This document shows, in pieces, positions 22,433 through 32,800 of a stretch of DNA of 64,000 nt. A model generated the notes under the pieces. It searched no databases. It was not told the origin of the DNA and worked only from the letters and a program-made list of their open reading frames with translations. The stretch is from Methanolobus sp. ZRKC5. GTDB taxonomy: Archaea; Halobacteriota; Methanosarcinia; Methanosarcinales; Methanosarcinaceae. The DNA lies in the NCBI RefSeq assembly GCF_038446525.1, contig NZ_CP151792.1:992001-1056000 (forward strand), given 5' to 3'. Positions within the stretch are counted from its first letter, which is position 1. Every line of letters begins with the position of its first letter. Position numbers and translations under genes: made by a program.

Positions 22433-22453
22433 GGTCGTTTTTAAACTTTAATT

Positions 22454-22647
22454 GTAACTATTCAGCCTGATAAAAACGCTATCAATAACAATCTTGACAA
22501 AAAGTTGAAACGTAAATTTCATTAGGATCATTTATTTTGATTGTTGCTATTGATTGCTTTTTTGATTGTTAGATTGTTAGTGAGCAGACATCTCTATTTC
22601 GATGAAATCAGTACCAATAGGCAAATCGTGCCAGGCTGAATAGTTAC
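22454..22647 (+). mobile_element. 194-bp GTAA-type MITE, copy 2
   Basis: gtaactattcagcctg at the left and its exact inverse at the right; 8-bp duplication ctttaatt (22446-22453, 22648-22655). Belongs with copy 3 to a second subfamily that differs from copies 1 and 4 at many internal positions but has the same 194-bp length. Confidence 0.9.
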
Positions 22648-22678
22648 CTTTAATTTTCAATTGTTTTGTCCGATGAGT

Positions 22679-23429
22679 TTATCCAATGTAGTATGTGACC
22701 TGTACTGACATTGAAACTGTGGACTCTCCTGGCTCGATTGGAGTAGCAGGTGCTTCTTCATCCATTTCCATTGCTGTATCAGCCATTGCATAATAAACCC
22801 TGGAGTTGCCGCCTTCGTTTATGGATGAGGTCTTCACGCCGGTAATCTTAACTCCCAGACTGCTGGCAAGAGTGTTGGCCTTTGAGGATGCATCAGTTAC
22901 GGCTTCGTCCATGAGGTCTTCACGAAGTTCTTTTTGCTGGTCGTCAGATACTGAGAAGGAGATACTTCCTATCTGATTAGCTCCGGCAGCTGCTGACCTG
23001 TCAATGACATCACCCAGGATATCAAGGTTTGTGGTTGTGACCTCTACACTGTTGGAGGCTGAGTAGCCTGTGATAGTTCGCTCTTTATCGTAGTTGTAGA
23101 TCGGATACACGGAAACATAAGAGGTCTGTATCTCGCTGTCCTCAAGACCGAGGGCTTTGAGTTCTTCTATGACAGTGCTCATGATGGCTGCATTCTCACT
23201 GGTCGCTGCCTTTGAGGTTTCTGACTGGACCACGGCACCTATGCTTAAACTTGCGGTATCAGGCACGACCTTCTGTTCAGAGTAGCCGCTCATGGAAATT
23301 ATGTTCATTGTGTCTGTTTCAGACCCATCCTGTGATATGGCGTATATCGTTAACGACATAACCACCAGTACTACTGATAATGCAATGATAGCAAAATATG
23401 ATCTATCGTTTTTATTTTCAAGTGACATT
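22679..23429 (-). CDS. SIMPL-domain (DUF541) secreted protein
   Basis: 249 residues from the ATG at 23429, chosen because AAGGAG lies nine bases upstream; a longer frame to 23467 has no such site. One N-terminal membrane segment (about 11-33) then a SIMPL domain: ISMSGYSEQKVVPDTASLSIGAVVQ, DILGDVIDRSAAAGANQIGSISFSVSD, and ALGLEDSEIQTS are typical. Bacterial relatives form periplasmic oligomers (BP26/YggE) linked to oxidative or surface stress; the archaeal role is unknown. Anchored outside the cell by the N-terminal helix. Monocistronic. Confidence 0.83.
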
Positions 23430-23697
23430 GTTACGTTCTCCTTGTTAGATGTTTTCTTAACCGGCAATTCTGACCGGTTATCGCATAATGTACAATATTA
23501 CCCACACATATTAAAGAATTGTCTAAACTTCGAATGGATTTGTAGTTATGGATGTCACAGGACCCTGAAATCAAGTAATACACAAATTAATGGAAACAGA
23601 AAGTCATTGAACGCTAAAAAGAGTCACTATCAATAAAGATGAAAGCTATGATAATTTTGAAAAATGGATTACAGGAAGAGGATACTACTTTATTGTT

Positions 23698-23934
23698 TCA
23701 TTCGCCCATACTACGAACCTGTTTGTTTTTATTTATCAATACCAATCCCTCGATAATTATGAATGTGCACATGAGTAGTACAAGTAAATAAACATCAAAA
23801 TCAAACAAAAAAGCTGCAACAAAGTCCACAGTTAACCCAAGTGTCCCAAGAAAAAGTAATGTCAATCCACTGAAATGTATATAATCGGATTCTTTTTCGT
23901 TGCTATATGTCATATCCATTTGATGTCCAATCAA
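23698..23934 (-). CDS. Small two-helix membrane protein, unknown
   Basis: 78 residues with two hydrophobic helices (about 23-43 and 47-66) and a basic C-terminus, which suggests both ends face the cytoplasm. The frame could also start at MDMTYS. I do not recognise a family. It stands alone with an AT-rich region upstream; could be real because hydrophobic pattern and codon use look coding, but there is no clear ribosome binding site. Confidence 0.45.
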   Translation of the reverse strand: MIGHQMDMTYSNEKESDYIHFSGLTLLFLGTLGLTVDFVAAFLFDFDVYLLVLLMCTFIIIEGLVLINKNKQVRSMGE

Positions 23935-24256
23935 CTATAAATATATTATTCTAATACATAATATACTGCCTGATTTCAGAGTATGAAGACATATGACTTT
24001 TTTTGCTGCAAACAGCCACCTGAGCAGTGATATTTTCCTCATTGCACACAATCATGTAATTCCTATCAGTTGATGGGCATTGATGTGGGAAATGAAGGAA
24101 CGACCTCACAAATCACAAGACAAAATTAGCAATTCTTGAAAATTGCACCCATAATAAAAGAAAAAATCAACATAACAGGATAATCCATATATAATATTCA
24201 CACCGATATGCATTTCAGTCAAAATATATTAGTGCTTACTGTTTGTGGTGTTCATT
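23935..24256. other. Intergenic region upstream of the NosD surface protein
   Basis: About 320 bp, AT-rich, containing possible TATA elements (for example atatataatattc near 24187). No gene seen. Confidence 0.35.
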
Positions 24257-27200
24257 ATGAAAAAGTTCAAGTTACCCATTTTAAAGTATCAGATCATAGC
24301 AATGATCTTGCTATTATCATTTTCATGCATAACAACAGTTTCAGCAGCAGAGATTACGGTAGGGTCTGCTGGTGAAGACTATTTGAATATAAGTGCTGCA
24401 CTTGCAAATGCAACTGATGGTGATATCATTACTGTAAGCGACGGTACTTACAATGAGAACATAGTTGTCGACCATGAAGTGACTATACGTTCTCAGAGCG
24501 GTGCAGCAAACACGATCGTAAATTCATCATCAGATAGCGATGCAGTCAACATTACAGCTAGTAATGTGACCATCAATGGATTTACTGTAACAGGTGCATC
24601 TGTCTCTTCTCTGGTTGGCATTTATTTGGACTCAAATTCTAACTGTACTATTTCAAATAATATAGTGACTGGAAATTATTATGGTATTGTTCTTGATTCG
24701 TCAAACAACAACAATTTGACAGGCAACAATGCAATCGACAACCATAATTATGGCATTTCTGTTTCACACTCAAGTGGCAACAAACTAACAGGCAATAATG
24801 CCAGTGGCGATTATTATGGTATCCAATTTTATTACGCAGATAGCAATGAACTGATAGGTAATAATGCCAGTTGTAATGATATTCACGGTATTGCTCTTTC
24901 TAGTTCAAACAACAATGAACTGACAGGCAATACTGCAGTGGATAACCCTTCTTATGGAATTTACCTTACTTCTTCAAGCAGCAATAACCTGACAAGCAAT
25001 TATGCAAGTGACAATGATTGCGGTATTCGCTTTTCTTCATCAAACAACAACAATCTAACAAACAATAATGCCAGTAACAATGATTTCGGTATTCGTTTTT
25101 TTTCCTCAAGTAGCAACAATATGACAGGGAATGTAATGTCAGCAAATACCTATAATTTTAATGTTAATGTATTTAATTCAGATCTAAATGATCTACTTAA
25201 TGATATTGATGATAGCAATACGGTTGATGATAAGCCTATTTACTACTGGACAAACCGTGCAGATGAAGAAGTGCCTTCTGATGCAGGGCTTGTGTATGTG
25301 GTCAACTCTACCAATATTACTGTAAAAAATACTGAAGTGGCAAATCAATACACTGGAATTGCATTTGCATACACCATTAATTCAACAATAGAAAATACCA
25401 CAACATCAGAATGTGATGACGGAATTTATCTTTATCACTCTAATGTCAATGAGTTGAGAAACAATAATGCCATTGACAATGATTACGGAATTTATCTTGA
25501 TAACTCAGGCAACAACAATCTAACAAGCAACAATGCCAGTGACAATAAACGTGGTATTTACCTTTATTACTCAGACAACAACAATCTGACAAACAATAAT
25601 GGCAGTAACAATGAACATGGCATTTACCTTTATCACTCAGACAACAACGAACTGGCAAGCAATAATATTAGCAGCGACAATGATTACGGTATTTACCTTG
25701 CTTCGGCAAGCAGCAATGATCTAGTAAGCAATAATGCCAGTAATAACAATGACAACGGAATTTCTCTTTCTTCGTCGAGTAATAACAATCTAATAAACAA
25801 TAATGCCAATGACAATGATCAAGGCATTAACATTAGATATTCAGACAACAACAATCTGACAGGCAATAATGCCAGTGAAAATAACTACGGTTTATGGCTT
25901 TATTCTTCAAACAACAATAATCTTACAAGTAATACAATGTCATCAAATATCTATAATCTCTATGTATCAAGTTCAAATCTGGATGATTACATTCATGATA
26001 TTGATGATAGCAATACGGTTGATAGTAAACCTGTTTACTACTGGACAAACCGTGCAGATGAAGAAGTACCTTCCTCAGCAGGAATTGTTTATGTGGTCAA
26101 TTCTGTCAATATTACCGTAAAAGATATTGAAGTGACAAATGAATTCAATGGAATTACGTTTGCATACACCACTGATTCAACAATAGAAAATGTTACAACA
26201 TCGGAATGTAATTACGGTATTTACCTTTATCGATCAGGCAGAAATAGTCTGACAACTAATAATGTCAGTGACAATAATAGAGGTATTGATCTTTATCGAT
26301 CAGACTATAATAATCTGACAAGCAATGATGCCAATAATAACAATGATTATGGTATTTACTTTTATTACTCAGACAACAACAATCTAACAAGCAACCATGC
26401 CAGTGACAATAATAAAGGTATTTATCTTCGGTTATCAACCAGCAATAATCTGACAAGTAATAATGCAAACGACAACAATGAACAAGATATTTATATGTCT
26501 TCTTCTGCTAGTTGCCCAGTAGACAGACTTGCATTAACCTATAGTTCGACACAACTCTCTTTCATCACAGATTCATCATCAACCAGTATAACTGGATCAG
26601 AAACAAATGCTAATGCCCTTTCTGGAAAAACAAATATAAATGGTTATGCAAGTATTGACCGATCTGGTAATCTGAATGTTACTTTCTTCTACGATGATTC
26701 CGGAATGAGCAGTTCAGGTGAATCTTCTGTAGCTCTGTACAGGTTGGACGGTCCTACATGGGCAGAAGTTCCAAATGCTTCACTCAACACAAGTGGAAAT
26801 TATTTGTCTGCAACCCTTTCTGAATTTGGTACTTTTGGACTTTTCAAGGACTCTGGCTCGTCTTCAAGTTCCAGCCCAAGTTCAGGTAGATCAGGAACCC
26901 GTGCATCAGTCAGCCAGGGTCAGGATCCTGCTATAGTTAAGACAACCGCAGCATCTACCTTGCGTGTCATTAAAGGAACAGAAATAAACTATGACTTCTC
27001 TGATAGCGATACTCCTGTTCTTGGTGTAAGTTTTGATGCGAAGAATGATGAAGGTCTTGTTGTTGCCAAAGTTCAGGTACTATCAGATTCACCTGAAGAT
27101 ATACCATCTCCCCCAGGAACTTCCTATCAGTTAATGAGCATTGATATCGGAACTGAAGGCACTATCTCAACAAACAATGCCGACAATGTTCTTATCCATT

Positions 27201-27550
27201 TCAAAGTAAGCAGGGAATGGATAGAAGAGAATGACATTGATGCATCCACCATACGCATGACAAGATATCATGATCAGCAGTGGCAGAACCTCCCGACCAC
27301 CCAGGCAAAAGAAGACGATGAATTCATCTACCTCACAGCTGAAACACCCGGATTTTCATTTTTCAACGTCGTGGGCTATAAGGCAGACGAAGTAGTCGCA
27401 GAGAAAGAAACAGGATATTTCGTACCTGTAGATGAAGATACTGAGCCAGAAAGCGCAGAAACAAAGGATACTCCCGGATTTACCGGTCTTGCAGGAATTG
27501 CAATTGCATCTATTGCTTTCCTTGTTATCAGAAAACTGAGATCAGATTAA
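24257..27550 (+). CDS. Large NosD/CASH beta-helix surface protein with PGF-CTERM
   Basis: 1097 residues from ATG 24257, preceded by GGTG at 24247-24250; the longer GTG start at 24245 would spoil the signal peptide. Domains in order: signal peptide (1-31); a right-handed beta-helix of NosD/CASH repeats to about 750, with units of roughly 23 residues such as GIYLYYSDNNNLTNNNGSNNEH; within it two near-copies of a 100-residue block starting DIDDSNTVD(D/S)KP(I/V)YYWTNRADEEVPS; then a beta domain, a Ser-rich linker, a PGF-pre-PGF domain (about 905-1060), and the tail PGFTGLAGIAIASIAFL...RKLRSD, the PGF-CTERM signal processed by archaeosortase A. It is an S-layer-associated or exposed protein; carbohydrate binding is possible. 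Repeat number is likely variable between strains. Confidence 0.85.
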   Translation: MKKFKLPILKYQIIAMILLLSFSCITTVSAAEITVGSAGEDYLNISAALANATDGDIITVSDGTYNENIVVDHEVTIRSQSGAANTIVNSSSDSDAVNITASNVTINGFTVTGASVSSLVGIYLDSNSNCTISNNIVTGNYYGIVLDSSNNNNLTGNNAIDNHNYGISVSHSSGNKLTGNNASGDYYGIQFYYADSNELIGNNASCNDIHGIALSSSNNNELTGNTAVDNPSYGIYLTSSSSNNLTSNYASDNDCGIRFSSSNNNNLTNNNASNNDFGIRFFSSSSNNMTGNVMSANTYNFNVNVFNSDLNDLLNDIDDSNTVDDKPIYYWTNRADEEVPSDAGLVYVVNSTNITVKNTEVANQYTGIAFAYTINSTIENTTTSECDDGIYLYHSNVNELRNNNAIDNDYGIYLDNSGNNNLTSNNASDNKRGIYLYYSDNNNLTNNNGSNNEHGIYLYHSDNNELASNNISSDNDYGIYLASASSNDLVSNNASNNNDNGISLSSSSNNNLINNNANDNDQGINIRYSDNNNLTGNNASENNYGLWLYSSNNNNLTSNTMSSNIYNLYVSSSNLDDYIHDIDDSNTVDSKPVYYWTNRADEEVPSSAGIVYVVNSVNITVKDIEVTNEFNGITFAYTTDSTIENVTTSECNYGIYLYRSGRNSLTTNNVSDNNRGIDLYRSDYNNLTSNDANNNNDYGIYFYYSDNNNLTSNHASDNNKGIYLRLSTSNNLTSNNANDNNEQDIYMSSSASCPVDRLALTYSSTQLSFITDSSSTSITGSETNANALSGKTNINGYASIDRSGNLNVTFFYDDSGMSSSGESSVALYRLDGPTWAEVPNASLNTSGNYLSATLSEFGTFGLFKDSGSSSSSSPSSGRSGTRASVSQGQDPAIVKTTAASTLRVIKGTEINYDFSDSDTPVLGVSFDAKNDEGLVVAKVQVLSDSPEDIPSPPGTSYQLMSIDIGTEGTISTNNADNVLIHFKVSREWIEENDIDASTIRMTRYHDQQWQNLPTTQAKEDDEFIYLTAETPGFSFFNVVGYKADEVVAEKETGYFVPVDEDTEPESAETKDTPGFTGLAGIAIASIAFLVIRKLRSD

Positions 27551-27573
27551 GGACAGTTATCTGTCCTTTTATT
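27550..27573 (+). terminator. Hairpin terminator after the NosD protein
   Basis: aggacag-ttat-ctgtcct is a 7-bp stem with a 4-base loop followed by TTTT, overlapping the end of the gene's stop region. Confidence 0.7.
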
Positions 27574-27881
27574 ACTTTTTTGGTTCTGCAGCAAAACCCT
27601 GCCATTATAGATTATAATGATGGTATTTTTCAATGATTTGTTTTTTCGAACATTTGTATAAAATTCATACAATATTTATATATACAGCCATACTTCTATA
27701 GCCACGCATCTCAAAAAATAAGGAACTACACGAAATATCAAGTTGAATTTGATTTGATTACTCTTATTTCAAGTATTCAGAAAAAACACAGAATTTCACA
27801 AGGCCATGTTAAGTATTGATTGATTCAAAAAGAGAGAAATGTTCAGTTATTGACCTAATTTATCTGATAGAAAGGTGTTGT
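27574..27881. other. Intergenic region before the histidine kinase
   Basis: AT-rich; contains tttatatatacag near 27675, a good TATA candidate, and a fragment ggttctgcagcaaaa at 27579 that resembles an IS end. No gene seen. Confidence 0.35.
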
Positions 27882-29594
27882 ATGAATATTGAAATGCTAA
27901 TTGCTCTCATAAATAATGCAGCCTTGCTACTTTCCCTAGGTGTCATGTATGATGTTCTTTTTTTCGATATGCACATGAACACGCGCTTAAGAAGTACGGT
28001 TGCAGGGATTATCATTGGCCTTATAGGCATTGCTTTGATGCTAAATCCATGGGAACTTTCTCCTGGAATAATCTTCGATACACGTTCTATTCTGCTAAGT
28101 ATAGTCGGCCTTTTCTTTGGATTTACTCCGGCTGTCATTGGAGCAATAATTGTTGGTTCCTACCGCCTCTATGAAGGCGGTGCTGGCGCAGTGGCTGGCA
28201 TTGCAGTAACAATGAGTTCTGTGATATTAGGACTACTATGGAGACAGTTTCATGAAAGCTTCAAAAAACTCTTCAGTATGTTTGAGTTGTACATTTTTGG
28301 TATTGTGATCCACATTGTCATGCTTATGTACATGTTGCTGCTTCCCTGGCAAGTTGGCATGGAAGTTCTAAATCACATCAGTTTTCCTGTAATGTTGATA
28401 TATCCCATAGGAACTGTGTTGCTGGGAACTCTTCTTAATAATCAATTATTCCGTAAAAGGACTCAGGATGCTCTGAAAGAAAATGAGGCAAAGCTTCAAA
28501 ACTTTATAGATAATGTTCCTGTTGGAATGTTCCGTACCAGTTCTGAAGGAAAAAATATTCAGATAAATCCGGAAATGTCCAGAATTGTAGGCCTGAGCAA
28601 AACTGAGCAAATCGCCAGGCACTTCCAGGATATAGGAGAACAACTGTACATTGAACCTGCTTGTAGCAAAGAAGTAGTAAATATCCTTAAAGAACAGGGG
28701 TATGTTGAGAATTTTGAATGTGAAGCTTTACGTCCAGATGGCAAGGAACTGTGCCTGTTAATTAACGCAATAGCGAGCGGTGAACTGGAAGAGGGAGCTT
28801 TCATGATAGATGGTTTTGCCCTTGATATCACAGAGCGCAAAAAAGCAGAAGAACATATGTTGCTTGCAAAGATTACCGCTGAGGATGCAAATCGCTTTAA
28901 GAGCGAGCTTTTGTCTAATATGAACCATGAACTGAGGACACCCCTGAATTCCATAATGGGCTTTTCAGCCATTATGTTAGATGGCACTTCTGGTGAAATT
29001 ACCGGGGAACAAAAAAAATATCTTCAAATCATAAATAAGAACGGTCATTCGCTCCTAAGTCTTGTTGACAATGTATTGGATCTGTCTAAAATCGAGTCCG
29101 GGTCGCTGGAGTTCAAGCCTGAAATACTTGATATCATGGAAACCATTGAACAAATCAAGAGAAAGGTATATTTCTTGTCTTCAAGGAAAAACATATCCAT
29201 TAATATCAGTGGGGACTCCCATATTCCACAAATCTGTGCTGATGCCAATAAATTCAAAGAAATCATTTACAAATTGGTGGAGAATTCCCTTAAATTCACA
29301 CAAGAAGGCGGCATGGTGACAATCAAGGTCACACAGAAAAACGGTAACATTGAAGTTTCCGTCATTGATAACGGAATTGGTATTGCAGACTATGACATAG
29401 AAAAGATATTCGAACCCTTTGTACAGGTTGACGGGTCAAGTACACGCAGGTATGGCGGTGCAGGACTTGGACTTACTCTTGTTAAAGAATATGTCCAAAT
29501 GCATAATGGGACTATCAGGATCGAGAGCGAACCTGGAAAAGGCAGCAACTTCAGAGTTATGCTTCCAATAAATCGTGACGTTTGTGATGATTGA
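27882..29594 (+). CDS. 5TM-LYT PAS histidine kinase
   Basis: 570 residues from ATG 27882, where AGGTG ends five bases upstream; the frame is open further up to 27816 but without a site. Domains: five membrane helices of the 5TMR-LYT sensor type (1-190), a PAS domain with PAC end (about 205-325, DITERKKAEE), HisKA with the phospho-acceptor in SNMNHELRTPLNSIMGF, and HATPase_c with N box (VENSLKFT), G1 (DNGIGIAD), F (FEPFVQVD) and G2 (GGAGLGL). The 5TM-LYT domain senses extracellular or membrane ligands in bacteria. No response regulator is adjacent, as is common for methanogen kinases. Related in its catalytic half to the kinase at the right window edge. Confidence 0.9.
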   Translation: MNIEMLIALINNAALLLSLGVMYDVLFFDMHMNTRLRSTVAGIIIGLIGIALMLNPWELSPGIIFDTRSILLSIVGLFFGFTPAVIGAIIVGSYRLYEGGAGAVAGIAVTMSSVILGLLWRQFHESFKKLFSMFELYIFGIVIHIVMLMYMLLLPWQVGMEVLNHISFPVMLIYPIGTVLLGTLLNNQLFRKRTQDALKENEAKLQNFIDNVPVGMFRTSSEGKNIQINPEMSRIVGLSKTEQIARHFQDIGEQLYIEPACSKEVVNILKEQGYVENFECEALRPDGKELCLLINAIASGELEEGAFMIDGFALDITERKKAEEHMLLAKITAEDANRFKSELLSNMNHELRTPLNSIMGFSAIMLDGTSGEITGEQKKYLQIINKNGHSLLSLVDNVLDLSKIESGSLEFKPEILDIMETIEQIKRKVYFLSSRKNISINISGDSHIPQICADANKFKEIIYKLVENSLKFTQEGGMVTIKVTQKNGNIEVSVIDNGIGIADYDIEKIFEPFVQVDGSSTRRYGGAGLGLTLVKEYVQMHNGTIRIESEPGKGSNFRVMLPINRDVCDD

Positions 29595-29624
29595 TGCCAC
29601 TTGTTTTTATATTGCTATGAAATT

Positions 29625-29801
29625 GACTCTATAGAAAGCCTATTTTCTATGTTATTCTAACATAATAATTTAAAAAGGACAAATCCTCGATCTTTTGACG
29701 AAAATCTAGCATACAATCATTCCAAATATATTACCTGATATTAGAAGAAATGTGCCAATTGTATTCAGAATATGCCGATTTTCAGAGGTTTTCTACGAGC
29801 C
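29625..29801. mobile_element. Degenerate element with ctctatagaaa ends
   Basis: gactctatagaaagcct at the left and aggttttctacgagcc at the right are imperfect versions of the GGCTCTGTAGAAA repeat that bounds the 132-bp MITE at 3515. About 177 bp, non-coding, no clear target duplication. Sits between two convergent genes. Confidence 0.4.
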
Positions 29802-29870
29802 AACTCACAGACCTTCAAATGATAGCTGTAGAAACCCTCTAAAAAAAGGAAATCAAAGTTTTCCTTTTGA

Positions 29871-32800
29871 TCACTTCTTCCAGTAAATCAAACCTAAGAC
29901 TGTGACAAGACCAAAGAAAGGTAAAATCAACGCTTTTTCCCCTTGCCCATTCTTATCAGTATCCTGAACATTTTCGTCTGTTACTGAGAATACATCATAA
30001 TCATCTCTCGAAGGGATTTCTGTACCTGGGCTTCCAACATTTATATTTGTACCAATTATATCTGCACATATAACAAAAGGTGAGAAGCTGGTTGTTATAG
30101 ATTCAAAATAGATATTCTCGTCGTCCTCACCAATTACCGTAGTGGGTAATTTGTCCCAGACACTGCCAGAATAGTGCTCCATACGAATACTTGTCTTGTC
30201 TATATTATTAGATAAGACCCATTCTTTTGAGACAGTAAATCCTATTACTGCGCCTTCCATGCAGTCTGAAGATGATAATCTCTCATCCCCCAGAACTATG
30301 TCCATACTTTGGTAGCGTTTTACAGTAGGAGATGCAGGCATTTCCTCTGAAGGCTCATCCAACAAATTGACAGTGGCCATAACATATCCTTCATTGGTTT
30401 CTGCCTCAAACCTTATGTCAGTTACAGGGGTCTTCTTGTCAGTAAAAGCATACTGTACTTCACCGCCTCTGCCTACGTATCGAATACTTGAGTCCATTGC
30501 AGCTACTTTTGAGGAAGGGACTGAACTGGCACCAATGCGAACATGTACGCCATCATTATCACTGCGAGCAGTACTCTCAACAAGTTCTGGTTGTTGTCCG
30601 TTGCTGGTCAGTGGAAGAAGGTCAGTGTTGTTACCGTCATCCGTTATTTCATACGGCTGGCAGAAACCATTTCCAACAGAGTATTGTGTCTGGCTCCAGC
30701 CTGTACTGTCCGGTTGTGCCCAGAAGTTGCCTCCAAGGTAAGTCCCATTGATGATATTGATGCCGGAAGTCATTGCAGTGTTCCATTCATTGGCGGCTCC
30801 ACCGGAAACACGGACATTGCTGTAACTATTGTTGAAATAGTTGTTATAGAACAAATTGTCACTGGATCCTGTGAGCGAGAGCCCATACATTATATTAGCA
30901 CTTATGTTGCAATCATACATTGTGTTGTTGTGGGAAGAAGAAAGGTAGACACCATATGCATTAACCAGAGATGTACAATTTGTGAGAGTGATATTGCTGC
31001 TGTTGTAAAGGTAAAAACCATAATGATTACGTGTAATATCCACATCCTGTACAGTTATATTTGAGCAATTGATGAGATGTACAAGCCCGGCATTTGAAGC
31101 AGAATCGATAGTCATATCAGAACTGTTCACGAGATAGTAAATGGCCTTGCCATTAATTGTATTGCCCGTAGTCACAGTGTTGGGTTCTGAATCAAAGACG
31201 CAATCAAAGATATTGTTGACCAGGGAGTTGTCTGCAAAATAGTTGCTGTTGGATCGTTGTACTACTAATCCATATCCATTGTCATCCATGGTACAATTCG
31301 ATATACTGTTGTTCTGTGAAGAAGACAGATAGATACCAATGAAATTATCCGCAGCATAACAATTAGTTATGTTACATCCACTTGATCCAGAAATATATAT
31401 TCCCCGCGAACCGCCGGAAACATTTATGCCGGTAATCGCAATATCATCCGCTATTATAACGATTGTACTGTCATCGGAATCTGGGGAAACAACACTAACA
31501 TCTACAGGGTTGCCAGTGGATGAAACAAGGCTAATATTGTCATCTGCAAAATAAAGGTTCTCACTATAAATTCCCGGTTCCACCATTATAGTATCGCCAT
31601 CCGATGCAGCATTAATAGCTTCACGAATGCTTGTGAAATCAGCGGATCCACTGCTGTTCACAATAATGGTTGAATTAAGTACATGAATGAAAGAACTTTT
31701 TAGTGAAACATTACTGCCAACGAAGTTCGTTGCATTGAGTGAAACATTATAGACCCCAGAATTTGCATATGTGTGCACTGGATTCTGCAACGTAGAGCTA
31801 TTGTTGTCTCCAAAGTCCCATTCCCATACAGTCGGAGAAAAGAGACTTGCATCGTGGAAGTCTACGGACTCATTAATATGGACAATCTTGGTACCTGCAA
31901 CAAATGCTGCTTTAGGTACTTTTTCCTCTTTTGTGAAAGCCTTGATACATACATTCTTGTCGGATTCGGATATATCTTCCCATTCCGTTCCATTTTGACT
32001 CATATAACTTTGCCCTGCTTCAGCATGAGCATTGCTGCTGTATCCAGATATTGTTTTTTCGATAGCAATCGGATAATTGTAATTCGGCGTTGTAAATTCG
32101 ACTACTACTGAGAAATTCTGCCCTTGAAGAAGTGAAACATTTGTATCAAGGTCAACTGTGTGATAACCAGCTATTGGAATGCTTCCATTCTGCACAGAAA
32201 CAGGGCCTGAACTATTGACAGGACCGGTTTCGGGGTCACGGTAGACCGAGATGTTATAGAATGAGTTTGAGTCAACGGTATAGAAACTTACGGCTTCAAG
32301 TGATTCATTTGTTGTTGCAGTGAAGACATTTGCCCCGTATGCTGTAGTATTGTTGTAACCTGTGCATGCAGTCCATCCAAGTGGATCGTGCTGATATATA
32401 TGGTCGTAATTACTGACATTTTCTGCCGTAAACATGAAATTACGCCCATAAGGCTTAGTATTTAATCCATAAAATCCTATATCGAGTCCAGTTGCGTTGT
32501 CATAATACGATGTATAGAAATAGCCATCTTCACCCCAATTGGTACCCCAGGAATTCTTGATGATAAAAGCCCCGTTTCCCGGAGCAGTTTGAGTAAAATT
32601 ATGCCTGTCGAAATCATCATCCCAGCCCACTAAAGTTACAGCGTGATTTGTACCCCTGATTTCATCGTAGTAATAATAAGTATTGTTCTCTGAATTGAAA
32701 CATGAGCCATCATACCACATGGATACTGAGATAGCACCATAATTAGTGATCATCCATTTGAAGAGATCATTTGATTCATTTACTCCTGGCAGTATCATTA

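Noticed and set aside
24700-26480. Regular short repeats resembling a CRISPR array or satellite DNA
   Set aside because: The units are in frame, vary in sequence and encode NosD/CASH beta-helix turns; no constant repeats with unique spacers.
27579-27600. IS6-like end (ggttctgcagcaaaacc)
   Set aside because: Only one end is seen, without partner or duplication; too short to call an element.
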